This document shows, one piece after another, positions 7,915 to 16,215 of a DNA stretch of 64,000 nucleotides; position 1 is the first letter of the stretch; each line of letters opens with the position of its first letter. Source of the stretch: Palsa-504 sp963819785. Its GTDB lineage: Bacteria > Actinomycetota > Actinomycetes > Streptosporangiales > Streptosporangiaceae. Below the pieces are notes generated by a model. It had not been told where the DNA came from and made no database searches. It worked only from the letters and a program-made list of their open reading frames with translations. The position numbers and the translations under genes are program-made. The DNA lies in assembly GCA_963819785.1 (NCBI GenBank), contig CAWFXW010000024.1, forward strand, positions 1 through 64,000, in the 5' to 3' direction.

Positions 7915-8535
7915 ATGGGCGAGGACTGGCGCGTCCGCATCGCGGTCGGTGAGGATGACCCGCCGCAGCTGCCGGAGTCCGGCGGGCAGGCGCTTGCCGC
8001 TGCATTGCGCAGCCGCCTCAGCGATCAGCTAGCGGTCACCTCGAACGGTACTGAGATCTTCGTGTATGCCCCCGCCGCCGGATCAGCTGATCAGGCCGCG
8101 GACGTGGCGCGTCAGGTGCTTGCGCGGCACGAGGTCAGCGCGTCCGTCCGGACGGAGTTCTGGAGCTCACTACAAGAGGAGTGGCGGGATGTGGCGGACG
8201 AGCCGTCCGCCGATCCCGTTGCCGAGCGGCGGGCGGCAGGGCGGGAAATGTCGCGGAAGGTCGGCTTTCCCGTCTGGCAGGTGCGGGTCGGCGTGCGGTC
8301 ACACCGCGATGTGGTAGCGCTGGCCGGGTATCTTGCCGCCCGGGGATGGCGGGTACGCCGGCGCCGCAGGCACCTGCTCGTCGGGGCGGACTGCGAAGAC
8401 GACGCTAAGGGCCTGGTCCGGGAGCTCTGCGGTGACGGCGGCTCTGATCCGGAGACTGCCTTCCGGGTCGCGCGGGTCAGCTATAGCTACATGCTGTTTG
8501 ACGCCTCCAGCACCCAGGTCTTCGGCGGCGGCTAG
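7915..8535 (+). CDS. Orphan protein with two tandem alpha/beta domains, copy 1
   Basis: The protein has 206 residues and no signal peptide or membrane segment. Two halves look alike. Residues ~4-85 run WRVRIAV, helix, LAVTSNGTEIFVYAP, then an acidic helix (SADQAADVARQVLARHEVSA). Residues ~115-200 run WQVRVGV, helix (VVALAGYLAARGW), RVRRRRRHLLVGA, then a helix (EDDAKGLVREL). That is a beta-alpha-beta-beta-alpha ferredoxin-like pattern repeated twice. Start choice follows the paralog at 24,263. I do not recognise a named family; function is unknown. Confidence 0.65.
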   Translation: MGEDWRVRIAVGEDDPPQLPESGGQALAAALRSRLSDQLAVTSNGTEIFVYAPAAGSADQAADVARQVLARHEVSASVRTEFWSSLQEEWRDVADEPSADPVAERRAAGREMSRKVGFPVWQVRVGVRSHRDVVALAGYLAARGWRVRRRRRHLLVGADCEDDAKGLVRELCGDGGSDPETAFRVARVSYSYMLFDASSTQVFGGG

Positions 8536-8927
8536 CGCCCGACTTGGTGATCACCCGTATATCTGGCGTTATAGGGCCGAAGGGTAGTGATCTGATCTTC
8601 GATCACTCGTATAACGCCGACTCGGCGCGCTCGAGCAGTAGCCTGCGGGCCAGCAGCGTCATCAAGCCCGCTGCCCTCGATGCACCACTCCAGCAAGTAA
8701 GCGATCTGTTCGCGGTTGCCCCGGGATCGCGGTGCGTGACCGGTTGAGTGCCGATCGGATCGCAGGCGATCGGAGCCCTGCGGGTCCAACCGATGCGGTT
8801 TTACCTGGAAGCGCCCGGAGCCTCAGCAAGGTATAGGACGCGGGCTCAGTGGCGCTGGCGTGACGGCCGTGATCGTACACTGAGAATCTGCTGAGGGATG
8901 TCAGCCTAACGCCGTCCGAGGGTCGCC
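8536..8927. other. Intergenic region with nested inverted repeats
   Basis: No gene is seen. GGCGTTATA (8565-8573) pairs with TATAACGCC (8610-8618), and inside it AGTGATC (8586-8592) pairs with GATCACT (8601-8607), giving a two-step hairpin 30-80 nt after the preceding stop. A similar CACCCGTAT...GGGCCG...AGTGATC...GATCACT arrangement recurs at 11,279-11,325. It may be a terminator or a small repeated element. Confidence 0.5.
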
Positions 8928-10355
8928 ATGTTCGAACGTATCCAAAAGGGCACGGCCGTCCAGCCAGCCCGAGGGAGCCTGGCCTCTAGCACTACGACAC
9001 AACGGACCGGGCGGCAGCATGAGGACGAGGCGGAACGCGCCGCTCAAGGGCTGTCGCCGGTGCCTGGGCCGCAGGGGGCGCTGCGCGCCACGACGGCTCA
9101 GCGGCTGCCGGGGCTGCAAGGCCGCGGCCAGACGCTGGCGCCGGCCGATCGGGAGTTCTTCGAGCCATTGTGGGGGTTCGACTTCGCATCGGTCCGCATC
9201 CACTCCGATGACCAGGCAGCGCGGTCGGCTCACTCTTTCGGTGCACGGGCCTATAGCGTCGGCAGCAACATCGTCTTTGGCCCTGGAGGCTACCAGCCTG
9301 CGACCGTTGCCGGGCGGCATGTGCTGGCCCACGAGCTCGCTCATGTCGTCCAGCAGTCTGGCGGGGGGCCGGGACTGTCCGCCTCGCCGATGGCGGTGCA
9401 GCGCCTCATCGGGGACGGACACGACCTGGCCTCACCCTGGCTTGCGGGCGATGTGGCCCTGGAAGGTGCCTTCGACAACGAGAGCGGCCACTTCCTGCGC
9501 CTAGGCAGCCAGAGCACATCGGTCCGCCGGGTCCAGCAGCTCCTCTTCTTCCTCGGCTTCGACATCGGCCCGCACGGCGCCGACGGGATCTTCGGATCCG
9601 ATACCGATGCGGCCGTGCGCGCTTTCCAGACCATCTTCGCCCCGCCGGTCGACGGCATCATCGGCCCGATCACAGTCGGCGCCCTCGACGCCCAGGCGAA
9701 TCAACCCGAACACAACCGGACCGTCCCCGGCGCGGTGCCGGCCGGGCCGCCCACAGGTACGCCGCCCGCTGTCAGCGTGGACCGGATCGACCTGGTCGAC
9801 GGCCCGGCAGGCGCAATCGGCGGGTTCCCGGCGATCGTCGGCGGGGCCAGCCTCAACACCCCCGGGCCGTTCAACTCGAACACCGAGGTCAAGAACTCGC
9901 TACAGGTGCACTTCAACGTCGACAACGGAACCTCAGCCGATCTCACTCCAGTCCGCGAGATCCAGCGCACCGCGACCAGGGCAACCGGGGGCGTCAGCGA
10001 CAACCCTCCCGACCAGGTGCTCCCCCCAGGGGTGGCCGGCCCGCCCGCGCCAGGGGGGTTCACCGGCGTGCTCATCGCCAATGACGGGCCCGCAGCCCAT
10101 GAGGTCCAGCGGCCGAACGCGCAGACGCTGGTCGTGGCCGACGCGCCCGGGCTCAGCGGGATGGTCACAGCGAGCTATCCGGTCACCTACCGGGCCCACT
10201 TCATCCTCACAGTGAATGACCCGCGCGGGGCACCGATTGCCCGGGCCAACTACGACGTGGTGATCGATAAGCGGACCGAGACTGAAGTGCCCAATACCGC
10301 GAACCAGGTGAGCCTTACTGCCGCGCGGGACTTCGTCCGCGGCAAGGACCTCTAG
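8928..10355 (+). CDS. DUF4157 (eCIS-core) protein with peptidoglycan-binding domain
   Basis: The 475-residue protein starts after a GAGGG site and has no signal peptide. A DUF4157 domain spans roughly residues 70-150: FGFDxASVRIHSDD-like strand, then ARAYSVGSNIVFGPG and the zinc metallopeptidase-like motif HVLAHELAHVVQQ (His135, Glu136, His139). Residues ~190-255 form a PG_binding_1 domain (VRRVQQLLFFLGF, DGIFGSDTDAAVRAFQ, VDGIIGPIT). The C-terminal ~200 residues are beta-rich and unassigned. DUF4157 proteins are known markers or effectors of extracellular contractile injection systems in actinomycetes. A coupled gene follows 1 nt after the stop. Confidence 0.85.
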   Translation: MFERIQKGTAVQPARGSLASSTTTQRTGRQHEDEAERAAQGLSPVPGPQGALRATTAQRLPGLQGRGQTLAPADREFFEPLWGFDFASVRIHSDDQAARSAHSFGARAYSVGSNIVFGPGGYQPATVAGRHVLAHELAHVVQQSGGGPGLSASPMAVQRLIGDGHDLASPWLAGDVALEGAFDNESGHFLRLGSQSTSVRRVQQLLFFLGFDIGPHGADGIFGSDTDAAVRAFQTIFAPPVDGIIGPITVGALDAQANQPEHNRTVPGAVPAGPPTGTPPAVSVDRIDLVDGPAGAIGGFPAIVGGASLNTPGPFNSNTEVKNSLQVHFNVDNGTSADLTPVREIQRTATRATGGVSDNPPDQVLPPGVAGPPAPGGFTGVLIANDGPAAHEVQRPNAQTLVVADAPGLSGMVTASYPVTYRAHFILTVNDPRGAPIARANYDVVIDKRTETEVPNTANQVSLTAARDFVRGKDL

Positions 10356-10356
10356 G

Positions 10357-10776
10357 GTGGCCGTGAGCTCTGCCTCCCAACAGGGCAACCCCGCGGATGC
10401 CGAAGCGTTCTTGCGGCTGCCGGAGGTCAGCGCGCTGGTGACCGCAGGGGTGACCGCCGGCTTCTCCAAAGCGGCGATCCTTCGCTGCCTTCGGGGTTTG
10501 CGGACCATCTTCGATAGCTTGTCATTCGGGGAGCAGCCGGATTTCGACGTCCTCGACCGGGATGCCCTGCGGCAACTTACACCAGAGATCGACTTCGTGG
10601 TTAGGGCCATGGCCGGAAGCCCCGCCGCCAACCTGAGGACGGCCGGGTACCACGTCATGGGAGTGCTGGACTCGCCGTCCTTCGTGCCGGATCTGCGCGC
10701 AGCGTGCACCTCGCCGCTGGAGTGGGAGCGGATCGAAGCGGCCCGGGCCCTGGCGAGAATGAGTCGGCAGAGTTGA
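10357..10776 (+). CDS. Small HEAT-like protein coupled to the DUF4157 gene
   Basis: A GTG start 1 nt after the preceding stop gives a 139-residue helical protein and implies translational coupling. The C-terminal third (AANLRTAGYHVMGVL, FVPDLRAA, WERIEAARALARM) has the paired-helix rhythm of HEAT or Armadillo-type repeats. No signal peptide, membrane segment or catalytic motif is seen. The tight linkage suggests it is an immunity, chaperone or adaptor partner of the DUF4157 protein, but nothing in the sequence proves that. Confidence 0.6.
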   Translation: MAVSSASQQGNPADAEAFLRLPEVSALVTAGVTAGFSKAAILRCLRGLRTIFDSLSFGEQPDFDVLDRDALRQLTPEIDFVVRAMAGSPAANLRTAGYHVMGVLDSPSFVPDLRAACTSPLEWERIEAARALARMSRQS

Positions 10777-11476
10777 CCTCTTGAGGTGGCATCGTAGATG
10801 CGTGCGGCCCCGGATCCCCGGATTCTCACCGGGTGGTCTGGGGCCTCACCTCACGTCCTCCGGTTTCCCCCGCGGGCTTTCCTCCGGTTTCCCGTTTGCC
10901 CGCCAGGTTCTCCCCCTTCGCCCGCCTTCCTCTGGTTTCCCGTCGTCCGGCGTTCTCCGGTTTGTCCCCTTCGGCCGTTGCCCGGTTCCGGTTCCCCTTC
11001 GGTGTCCCTCCGGGTTCCCTTTCCCTTGAGCAATCTTCACGATAGCGCTGCCGCGGGGCGGTTCCGCAGGCGTTGGTCCCGGGCGGCAAGGGCCTAGGTC
11101 ACCAGTCCTGCCGCCACCCCTCGCCTGGATCTCGCCGTGATCCGACCCGCACTACAGATAGGCAGCGGCCGGACACGATGGGATGTCGCTACAGGATCGC
11201 CTGTTACGAGCGGCCGCGAGCGCAGGATACCGCCGCGGCCGAACCAGCCAGATAACGGCGGGAGTGTGCGCGACCCTTCACCCGTATTTGGGCCGCTCGA
11301 AGTGATCACGCACTCGGAGATCACTGCCAAGGGTTCCGCGGCCGCCGGAACCGGCTCGCTTCTGTGTGATCGTCCTGCCTCGCGGCTGATCCGCCGCTGA
11401 GCGGGTGAGCAAGACACAGTGCCGGCCGACCTGGCCGCCGTTACAGCAGTGGCCGGCGCGAGCCGTGGTGGGGCGT
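10777..11476. other. Non-coding region with a polypyrimidine repeat tract
   Basis: No gene is supported. From ~10,850 to 11,035 the plus strand is almost entirely C/T/G, with repeated CTCCGGTTTCCC-like units (copies near 10,857, 10,881, 10,931 and 10,957). Open frames on the minus strand are simply this repeat (Gly/Arg-rich) and were not called. At 11,279-11,325 an AGTGATC/GATCACT inverted repeat recurs in the same context as at 8,586-8,607. The remainder is featureless. Confidence 0.5.
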
Positions 11477-11874
11477 TCAGCGCGGCTCGCAGATGACCAG
11501 CGGGATGTCGCGTTCGGTGCGGCGCTGGTAACTGCCGTAACCGGCGTAGGCGGCCACCACCCGGGGCCACAACTCCGCCTTCTCGGCCGGCGACGCCCGG
11601 CGGGCCCGCACTGGGTGGCGGAGGCCGGCCATGGTCAGCTCGATGTCCGGATCAGCGATCAGGTTGCGGTACCAGTCCGGATCGCGGTCATCGCCGCCCT
11701 TGGAAGCCACCAGTACCACCCGGTCCCCCTCGATGACCGGCGCCGTGAGCATGGTCGGGCGCGGCGGCCCGACTTGCGTCCTACCGTATGCAATTCGACA
11801 ACCGGCATCCCGAACGCCGAGCCCAGCACCTGGCCGCCGGTGAGATGGACGATGGCCCGGTGAAGCTGGCTCAT
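11477..11874 (-). pseudogene. Deazaflavin (F420)-dependent nitroreductase-family protein, frameshifted
   Basis: Reading from an ATG at 11,874: a helix MSQLHRAIVHLTGGQVLGSA, then MPVVELHTVGRKSGR. After a one-base shift near 11,775 the product continues as PTMLTAPVIEGDRVVLVASK, then GDDRDPDWYRNLIADPDIEL and RVVAAYAGYGSYQRRTERDI. This is the split-barrel Ddn family (F420H2-dependent quinone/nitro reductases) of actinobacteria, about 135-150 aa. All hallmark segments are present in order, so the single indel may be a sequencing error rather than decay. Confidence 0.78.
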
Positions 11875-12189
11875 AGTCTTCAGGCTGATATCGGCCAGGT
11901 ACTGCTGCAGGTGTCCATGCCGCGACCATAGAACACGACGGGCACCCCGCCAGCTACGCAAGGCCCACCCCGAGCCAACCGACCGGGCCCGGGCGCCACT
12001 CAGCCGGTCACCGCGACCGTCGACGACCAGCCGGCACCCGGATCGCGGCATGAGCGAGCCTCCGCTGAGCCCAGCGGCGGTGACCGGGACCCTTCCAGGT
12101 GAGAGGATCTGCACGGTGGAGCACGTGTACTTGCCGCGGCTGGATACGCAGCTCCGGGCAGACGGTCACCAGCGGGCGCATGCAGCGGG
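11875..12189. other. Intergenic, nothing recognised
   Basis: Open frames across this stretch are upstream shadows of the nitroreductase frame and are not coding by composition. No hairpin, promoter or RNA gene could be identified. Confidence 0.35.
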
Positions 12190-12865
12190 TCAGGTGCCGA
12201 AACTCACGTTCTGGCCGGTGACGTACACCAGCACGCCCTGGCCGGTGACGCTAACGCCCTTAATCGTCATTCCCAGCGGCAGCGCAGGCAGCGGCACGGT
12301 GGTGCCCCGCAACGAGCCGAGCAGTGCGATCGGGATGCCGCCAGCGGAGATCACCACGATGCGGATGCCACCGGAGCCAGCCCGGGTCACCCGGGCGGTG
12401 GCGGTCCCGGTGACCTGGCTCAGGCGGGCGGTGATCTTCACCCGGTCAGGGCCGTCGGCGGCCAGCGTGAGCCCCGGCATTCCCGGTCATCCCGGCGAGC
12501 CCGGCGAAGCCGACCAGGGCGGTGCCAGAAAGCCGGGAGGCAGTCCTCCCGTTGCCGCTGCCCCGCATTCCGTACAGGGTGAGGTCGAAGTGCCTGACCT
12601 TCACCGGTCCCAGTTTCTTACCTGCTCCCCTGATCACGACCTTGTTAAGGCGCCTGGCCGCCACCTGGGTCAGGAACGGGAAGCCCGCGATGGTCACGTG
12701 CGGCTTAGCGGAGAACCCCCGGTCCTGGATCTGCCTGGCCAGGCGGTCCTGGGCGCAGATCACCGCGACCCGGTCGGCGGTGAGCATCACAGCAAGCAGC
12801 GCCCCCACGATGGCCACGACGATCACACTCTCCACTATGGGGCCGGCGGTCGAGCTACGGGGCAT
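12190..12865 (-). pseudogene. LmeA-like DUF2993 phospholipid-binding protein, frameshifted
   Basis: From ATG 12,865: a single N-terminal membrane anchor (IVESVIVVAIVGALLAVML), then ADRVAVICAQDRLARQIQ, followed by KPHVTIAGFPFLTQVAARRL, the signature of DUF2993/LmeA proteins. A one-base shift near 12,480 leads to LTLAADGPDRVKITARLSQV and ends IKGVSVTGQGVLVYVTG, the conserved closing strand. In mycobacteria LmeA is a periplasmic lipid-binding protein needed for mannan elongation. The gene is complete apart from the indel. Confidence 0.72.
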
Positions 12866-13046
12866 CTGCCATCCACCCAGGCATCCGGTCAAGCTTGCCA
12901 GCTCTGGCCGCCTCCGCCAGGTCCAGCTGCAACGACCTGTGCGGCGACGGCATAAGAGCGCCCCGTGCCCGGAGTTGCCGCGGGCTGGGAGGCGCGGGGG
13001 GCCGGCGGGGAGGCTTACCCTGGCCCGCAGGATGCGGAGCGGGACG

Positions 13047-13952
13047 ATGAACGCCACACAGTATGTTGTGCCAGCGGTGCTGCGCGGCGCTATGTTCGTG
13101 CCCAGGCAGGCGCCCGGGCGCCGCGAGCCTGCCCGGGTCAGCGCGGGCGCATTCACGGCTGCGGGCCTGCCAGTACCCGGGCACCCGGCACAACGCAACG
13201 TCTACCAGCTCACCCGGCGGCGGGGGCTGCCCTGGACGCCCGGGCTGGATGCCCGTATCGGCCGCCGCGGCGGCGAACTGCTCGGCCACGGGCAGCTGGT
13301 CCTAGTGGACATCGACACGCCGGTGGCCGCTGACGGCGCGCCGATGGTGAACGCGCTGCGCTGGCTGGCCGACCGGGCGGTGGCATCGGGGGGGTTGCTT
13401 GACCTGTCCGCCACGGTGTCGGTGCGTACGCCGGGCCACCCGGACAGCGGGCACCTTCCCGGGTGGCACCTGTGGTACCGGGCCGATTCTGCCTGCCCGG
13501 TGCGCATGGGCCCGCTGGCGCGCTGCCCTGCTGTCGAACTGCGTGGCCGTGGCACCTGCCCGGGGTCGCCTGGGTATGTGATCTGGTCTGAGCCGGGCCA
13601 GCTGCCGGTCCTGCCGGCATGGGTCGCCGCCCTGGCCGGGCCGCCCCCCATTCCGGTGACCAGTACCCGGACGGGCCATGGCAGCGGGGGCGGGCAGGCC
13701 AGGCTGCACGGGATCATCGGGCGGCTCCTGGCCGCGCGGCGCGGGGAACGGAACCGACTGTTGTTCTGGGCCAGCCTGCGGATCGGTGAGCTGGTCGCTG
13801 AGGGGGACCTTGACGCGGCAGCGGCCTGGGAGGCGCTGACCGGCGCCGCCGCGCAGGTCGGGCTGGCCGGCGAGGACGGACAGCGGGCCGTCGCGGCCAC
13901 GATCAGGTCGGGATTCCAGCGCATGGGAGTGGCCTATGAGCCTCGGGGCTGA
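13047..13952 (+). CDS. Bifunctional primase/polymerase (Prim-Pol) domain protein
   Basis: The ATG gives a 301-residue protein. The archaeo-eukaryotic primase fold is recognisable: LVLVDIDTP carries the metal-binding acidic pair, LLDLSATVSVRTPGHPDSGH is followed by GWHLWYRAD, and later come CPAVELRGRG and GYVIWSE. The C-terminal ~90 residues are helical (LLFWASLRIGELVAEGDL, then AAAWEAL). Such proteins replicate actinomycete integrative elements (AICEs) and phages. No integrase, excisionase or Rep/FtsK partner is nearby, so it is probably a stranded remnant. Confidence 0.72.
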   Translation: MNATQYVVPAVLRGAMFVPRQAPGRREPARVSAGAFTAAGLPVPGHPAQRNVYQLTRRRGLPWTPGLDARIGRRGGELLGHGQLVLVDIDTPVAADGAPMVNALRWLADRAVASGGLLDLSATVSVRTPGHPDSGHLPGWHLWYRADSACPVRMGPLARCPAVELRGRGTCPGSPGYVIWSEPGQLPVLPAWVAALAGPPPIPVTSTRTGHGSGGGQARLHGIIGRLLAARRGERNRLLFWASLRIGELVAEGDLDAAAAWEALTGAAAQVGLAGEDGQRAVAATIRSGFQRMGVAYEPRG

Positions 13953-14196
13953 CCACGCCGCCACGATCATCGCCGCGGCCGGCGACCGCCGCCGCGCGCC
14001 CAGCCAGGACCACCACCTGGCGGCAGACCGGAATGGCCAGGCCGGCAACAGCCAGGCGCACCCGGCGACACGGACGCTGATCCTGAACCGGGAACCACAA
14101 CCGGCCACAACGGCGACTCGTCGGGGTCTATACCTCCGGCGCCGGATCGCCGATTCCGTGCTACTGCCGGTGCCCCGGTTCGCTATCTGCAGGTAA
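13936..14196 (+). CDS. Short hypothetical ORF overlapping the Prim-Pol gene
   Basis: An ATG within the last codons of the Prim-Pol gene opens an 86-codon frame. The product is Ala/Arg/Gln-rich (AATIIAAAGDRRRAPSQDHH) with no recognised domain. Coupled small ORFs are usual after primase genes of integrative elements, but this one could be the 5' end of a lost gene or simple read-through. Weak evidence only. Confidence 0.3.
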   Translation: MSLGADHAATIIAAAGDRRRAPSQDHHLAADRNGQAGNSQAHPATRTLILNREPQPATTATRRGLYLRRRIADSVLLPVPRFAICR

Positions 14197-14203
14197 TGCA
14201 GAA

Positions 14204-14219
14204 TGACCAGTTCTGGTCA
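14204..14219. repeat. 16-bp palindrome
   Basis: TGACCAG-TT-CTGGTCA is a perfect 7-bp inverted repeat with a 2-nt centre. It lies between the end of the integrative remnant and the 3' end of the K+ channel gene. It has operator-like size but no promoter beside it that I can identify. Confidence 0.5.
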
Positions 14220-14258
14220 GGCGGAGTTGCGGTATCCGGCGCTGAGCGCACCTGTGTC

Positions 14259-15239
14259 CTAGTCGCGGTCGAGCGGGTTCAGGTCGCTGACCTCACCAAA
14301 GACGACTAGCACGTCGCCGGGCTGTAGCTGGAGCTCGCGGGCAGGATTGGCGATCAGCTGCCCGTCGGGGTGGCGGACCAGCAATGGCACCGCCGGCCCG
14401 CGCAGCTCCTGCAGGCTCCGGCCTGCCAGCGGGGACCCTTCGGTGATCGCCAGCTCCTCCAGCCGCAGGTCGGGCTGGCCGGCGCGTGCGAGATCGAAGA
14501 ACTCCACCACGTGGGGCCTGACGGCAAGATTCGCCATCCGCCTTCCACTGGTCACATACGGTGAGACCACATGGGTAGCGCCCGCTCGGTACAACCGGTC
14601 GGCTGACTGCTCCCGGGCGGCCCGGGCCACGATCAGCAGACCGGGGCTGAGCGAGCGGGCGACGATGGTGATGAAGACGTTCTCGGCGTCCGAGTCCACG
14701 GCGCAGATCAGCCCCTGGGCTCGTTCGATCCCTGCCTCGCGCAGCACCGCCTCGTCCGACGCATCGCCGATCAGGTAGCACCGCCCGTCGCGTTCCAGGT
14801 CCGGTTCCAGTTCAGCCTTGCTATCCACGACGACGAACGGCACGCCGCCGGCCTCCAGCTCCCGGGCGATGGACCGGCCGACCCGGCCGTAGGCGCAGAC
14901 GATGAAGTGTCCGCGTAGTTCATCAAGGCGCCGGCGCATCCGACGGCTCCGCGAAAACAGGCTTACCCGGCCTTCCACGATCGCGGTCGCGGCCAGGCCC
15001 AGGATGACGAAGAACAGGCCGACGCCGAGGAAGGCCAGCCCGGCGGTGAAGACCAGCACACCAGTTGAGAGATGACTGCTGGACGCAAACCCGACTGTGG
15101 TCAGCGTAAGCAGGGTCATGGCCGCCGCCTCCCACGGCGGATAGCCAAAGCTCACGTAGCCTGCGATCCCGGCGGCGACCAGCACAACCGCCCCGGTGGC
15201 GACCAGCACGCCACGGGGAACCCGTGACCGCGGTCTCAT
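14259..15239 (-). CDS. Two-TM potassium channel with RCK (TrkA-N/TrkA-C) domains
   Basis: Starting at ATG 15,239, behind GGAGGGTG, the protein is 326 aa. TM1 (VLVATGAVVLVAAGIAGYVSF) is followed by a pore loop with the filter TLTTVGFA and TM2 (GVGLFFVILGLAATAIV). The filter departs from canonical TVGYG. The RCK domain begins HFIVCAYGRVGRSIARELE (NAD-binding GxGxxG-like), with VVVDSKAELE and YLIGDASDEAVLREAGIE. A TrkA-C domain ends with LQLQPGDVLVVFG. It should be a ligand-gated K+ channel of the membrane. It is monocistronic. Confidence 0.9.
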   Translation of the reverse strand: MRPRSRVPRGVLVATGAVVLVAAGIAGYVSFGYPPWEAAAMTLLTLTTVGFASSSHLSTGVLVFTAGLAFLGVGLFFVILGLAATAIVEGRVSLFSRSRRMRRRLDELRGHFIVCAYGRVGRSIARELEAGGVPFVVVDSKAELEPDLERDGRCYLIGDASDEAVLREAGIERAQGLICAVDSDAENVFITIVARSLSPGLLIVARAAREQSADRLYRAGATHVVSPYVTSGRRMANLAVRPHVVEFFDLARAGQPDLRLEELAITEGSPLAGRSLQELRGPAVPLLVRHPDGQLIANPARELQLQPGDVLVVFGEVSDLNPLDRD

Positions 15240-15470
15240 CCACTCACCCTCCTCACCAGCGTTGTTGCCCGGCAGCCAGGCCACCTACTCCGGCATGATG
15301 CCTGAGCATGGACCACTATTCCTCCGGCCGGACGGTCAAGGGCAGGGCAGTTCGGCCCTGCGCCCGCGGGACTTCGGTCACCGTTTCCCAAGGCGGCCGC
15401 GGCGCCGGGCATTCGCCGCCTGTGGCCGGTGCGGGCTGCGCGGCGATCCGGGCGTGGCCGGGGCAGCCCG

Positions 15471-16026
15471 GTGAACGCGCATGATCTGCTTGCCCTGCTG
15501 CTGTACCCGGGCACGTTCCGGTCGTGGGACGCCGACCCGGTCGACGTGCGGCCGGATCCGGCCTACGCCGCCGACCTGGCCGAAGCCCGGCGGAAGACCG
15601 GTCTGGATGAATCGGTGGTCACCGGGGGGGGCTGCTCGGCGGCCGGCGGATGGCGGCGGCGGCGTGCGAGTTCGGTTTCCTCGGCGGGTCGGTCGGCACA
15701 GCGGCCGCGGAGCGGCTGACGCGGGCCGTCGAACGGGCCACTGCCGAACGCCTGCCAGTAATCTGCCTGCCCGCCTCCGGCGGCACCCTGTCCGGATCGC
15801 GACTCCCCGAGGGCACCCAGAGGGCCGAGAAACCTGCACGTCCGCGGGCTGATTGACGCCCTGATCGCGCCGGGCGAACTCGCCGTCTTCCTGGACCGCG
15901 TGCTCACCGCGATCATCGCCGAGCCGCGCAGCGCGCCCCGGCCAGACCCCGCTACTCCCGGTCCCCACCGTCCGCAGCCCGTACGGCTGAGCCAGCCGCG
16001 GCCTGCCTGCGGGGCCGTGCAATGAT
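15471..16026 (+). pseudogene. Acyl-CoA carboxyltransferase (AccA/AccD-type) remnant
   Basis: GTG 15,471 opens VNAHDLLALLLYPGTFRSWD, then RKTGLDESVVTG, the N-terminus of fused acetyl-CoA carboxylase carboxyltransferases. A run of eight G at 15,625 breaks the frame. The next frame continues ACEFGFLGGSVGTAAAERL and ATAERLPVICLPASGGT, the crotonase-like core, and then homology stops. Near 15,838 a C-terminal piece (GLIDALIAPGELAVFLDRVL) resumes. One frameshift plus a large internal deletion make this a clear pseudogene. Confidence 0.78.
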
Positions 16027-16215
16027 GAAGGTATGCGCTGGCGGATCCGGCCGTTCGCGGTCGCGGCCAGTCGGAGGAGCGCGCGAGATGCCCGCGGCGG
16101 CCGGGTTCTTCTCCTGGCACAATGCCCGGGCAGGCTATGCCTGGCCTCGGTGATCGTTTACCCCGGCGCGTCGCGCATCTGGGCGGTATGCCTGCGTGGG
16201 TGCGCGGCCTGGCTC

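Noticed and set aside
8928..10776. Complete contractile injection system locus
   Set aside because: No sheath, tube, baseplate or AAA-ATPase gene is present nearby; only the DUF4157 protein.
10851..11033. Small Arg/Gly-rich proteins on the minus strand
   Set aside because: The frames are open only because of the purine-rich repeat; they exist in several frames at once and have no start signals.
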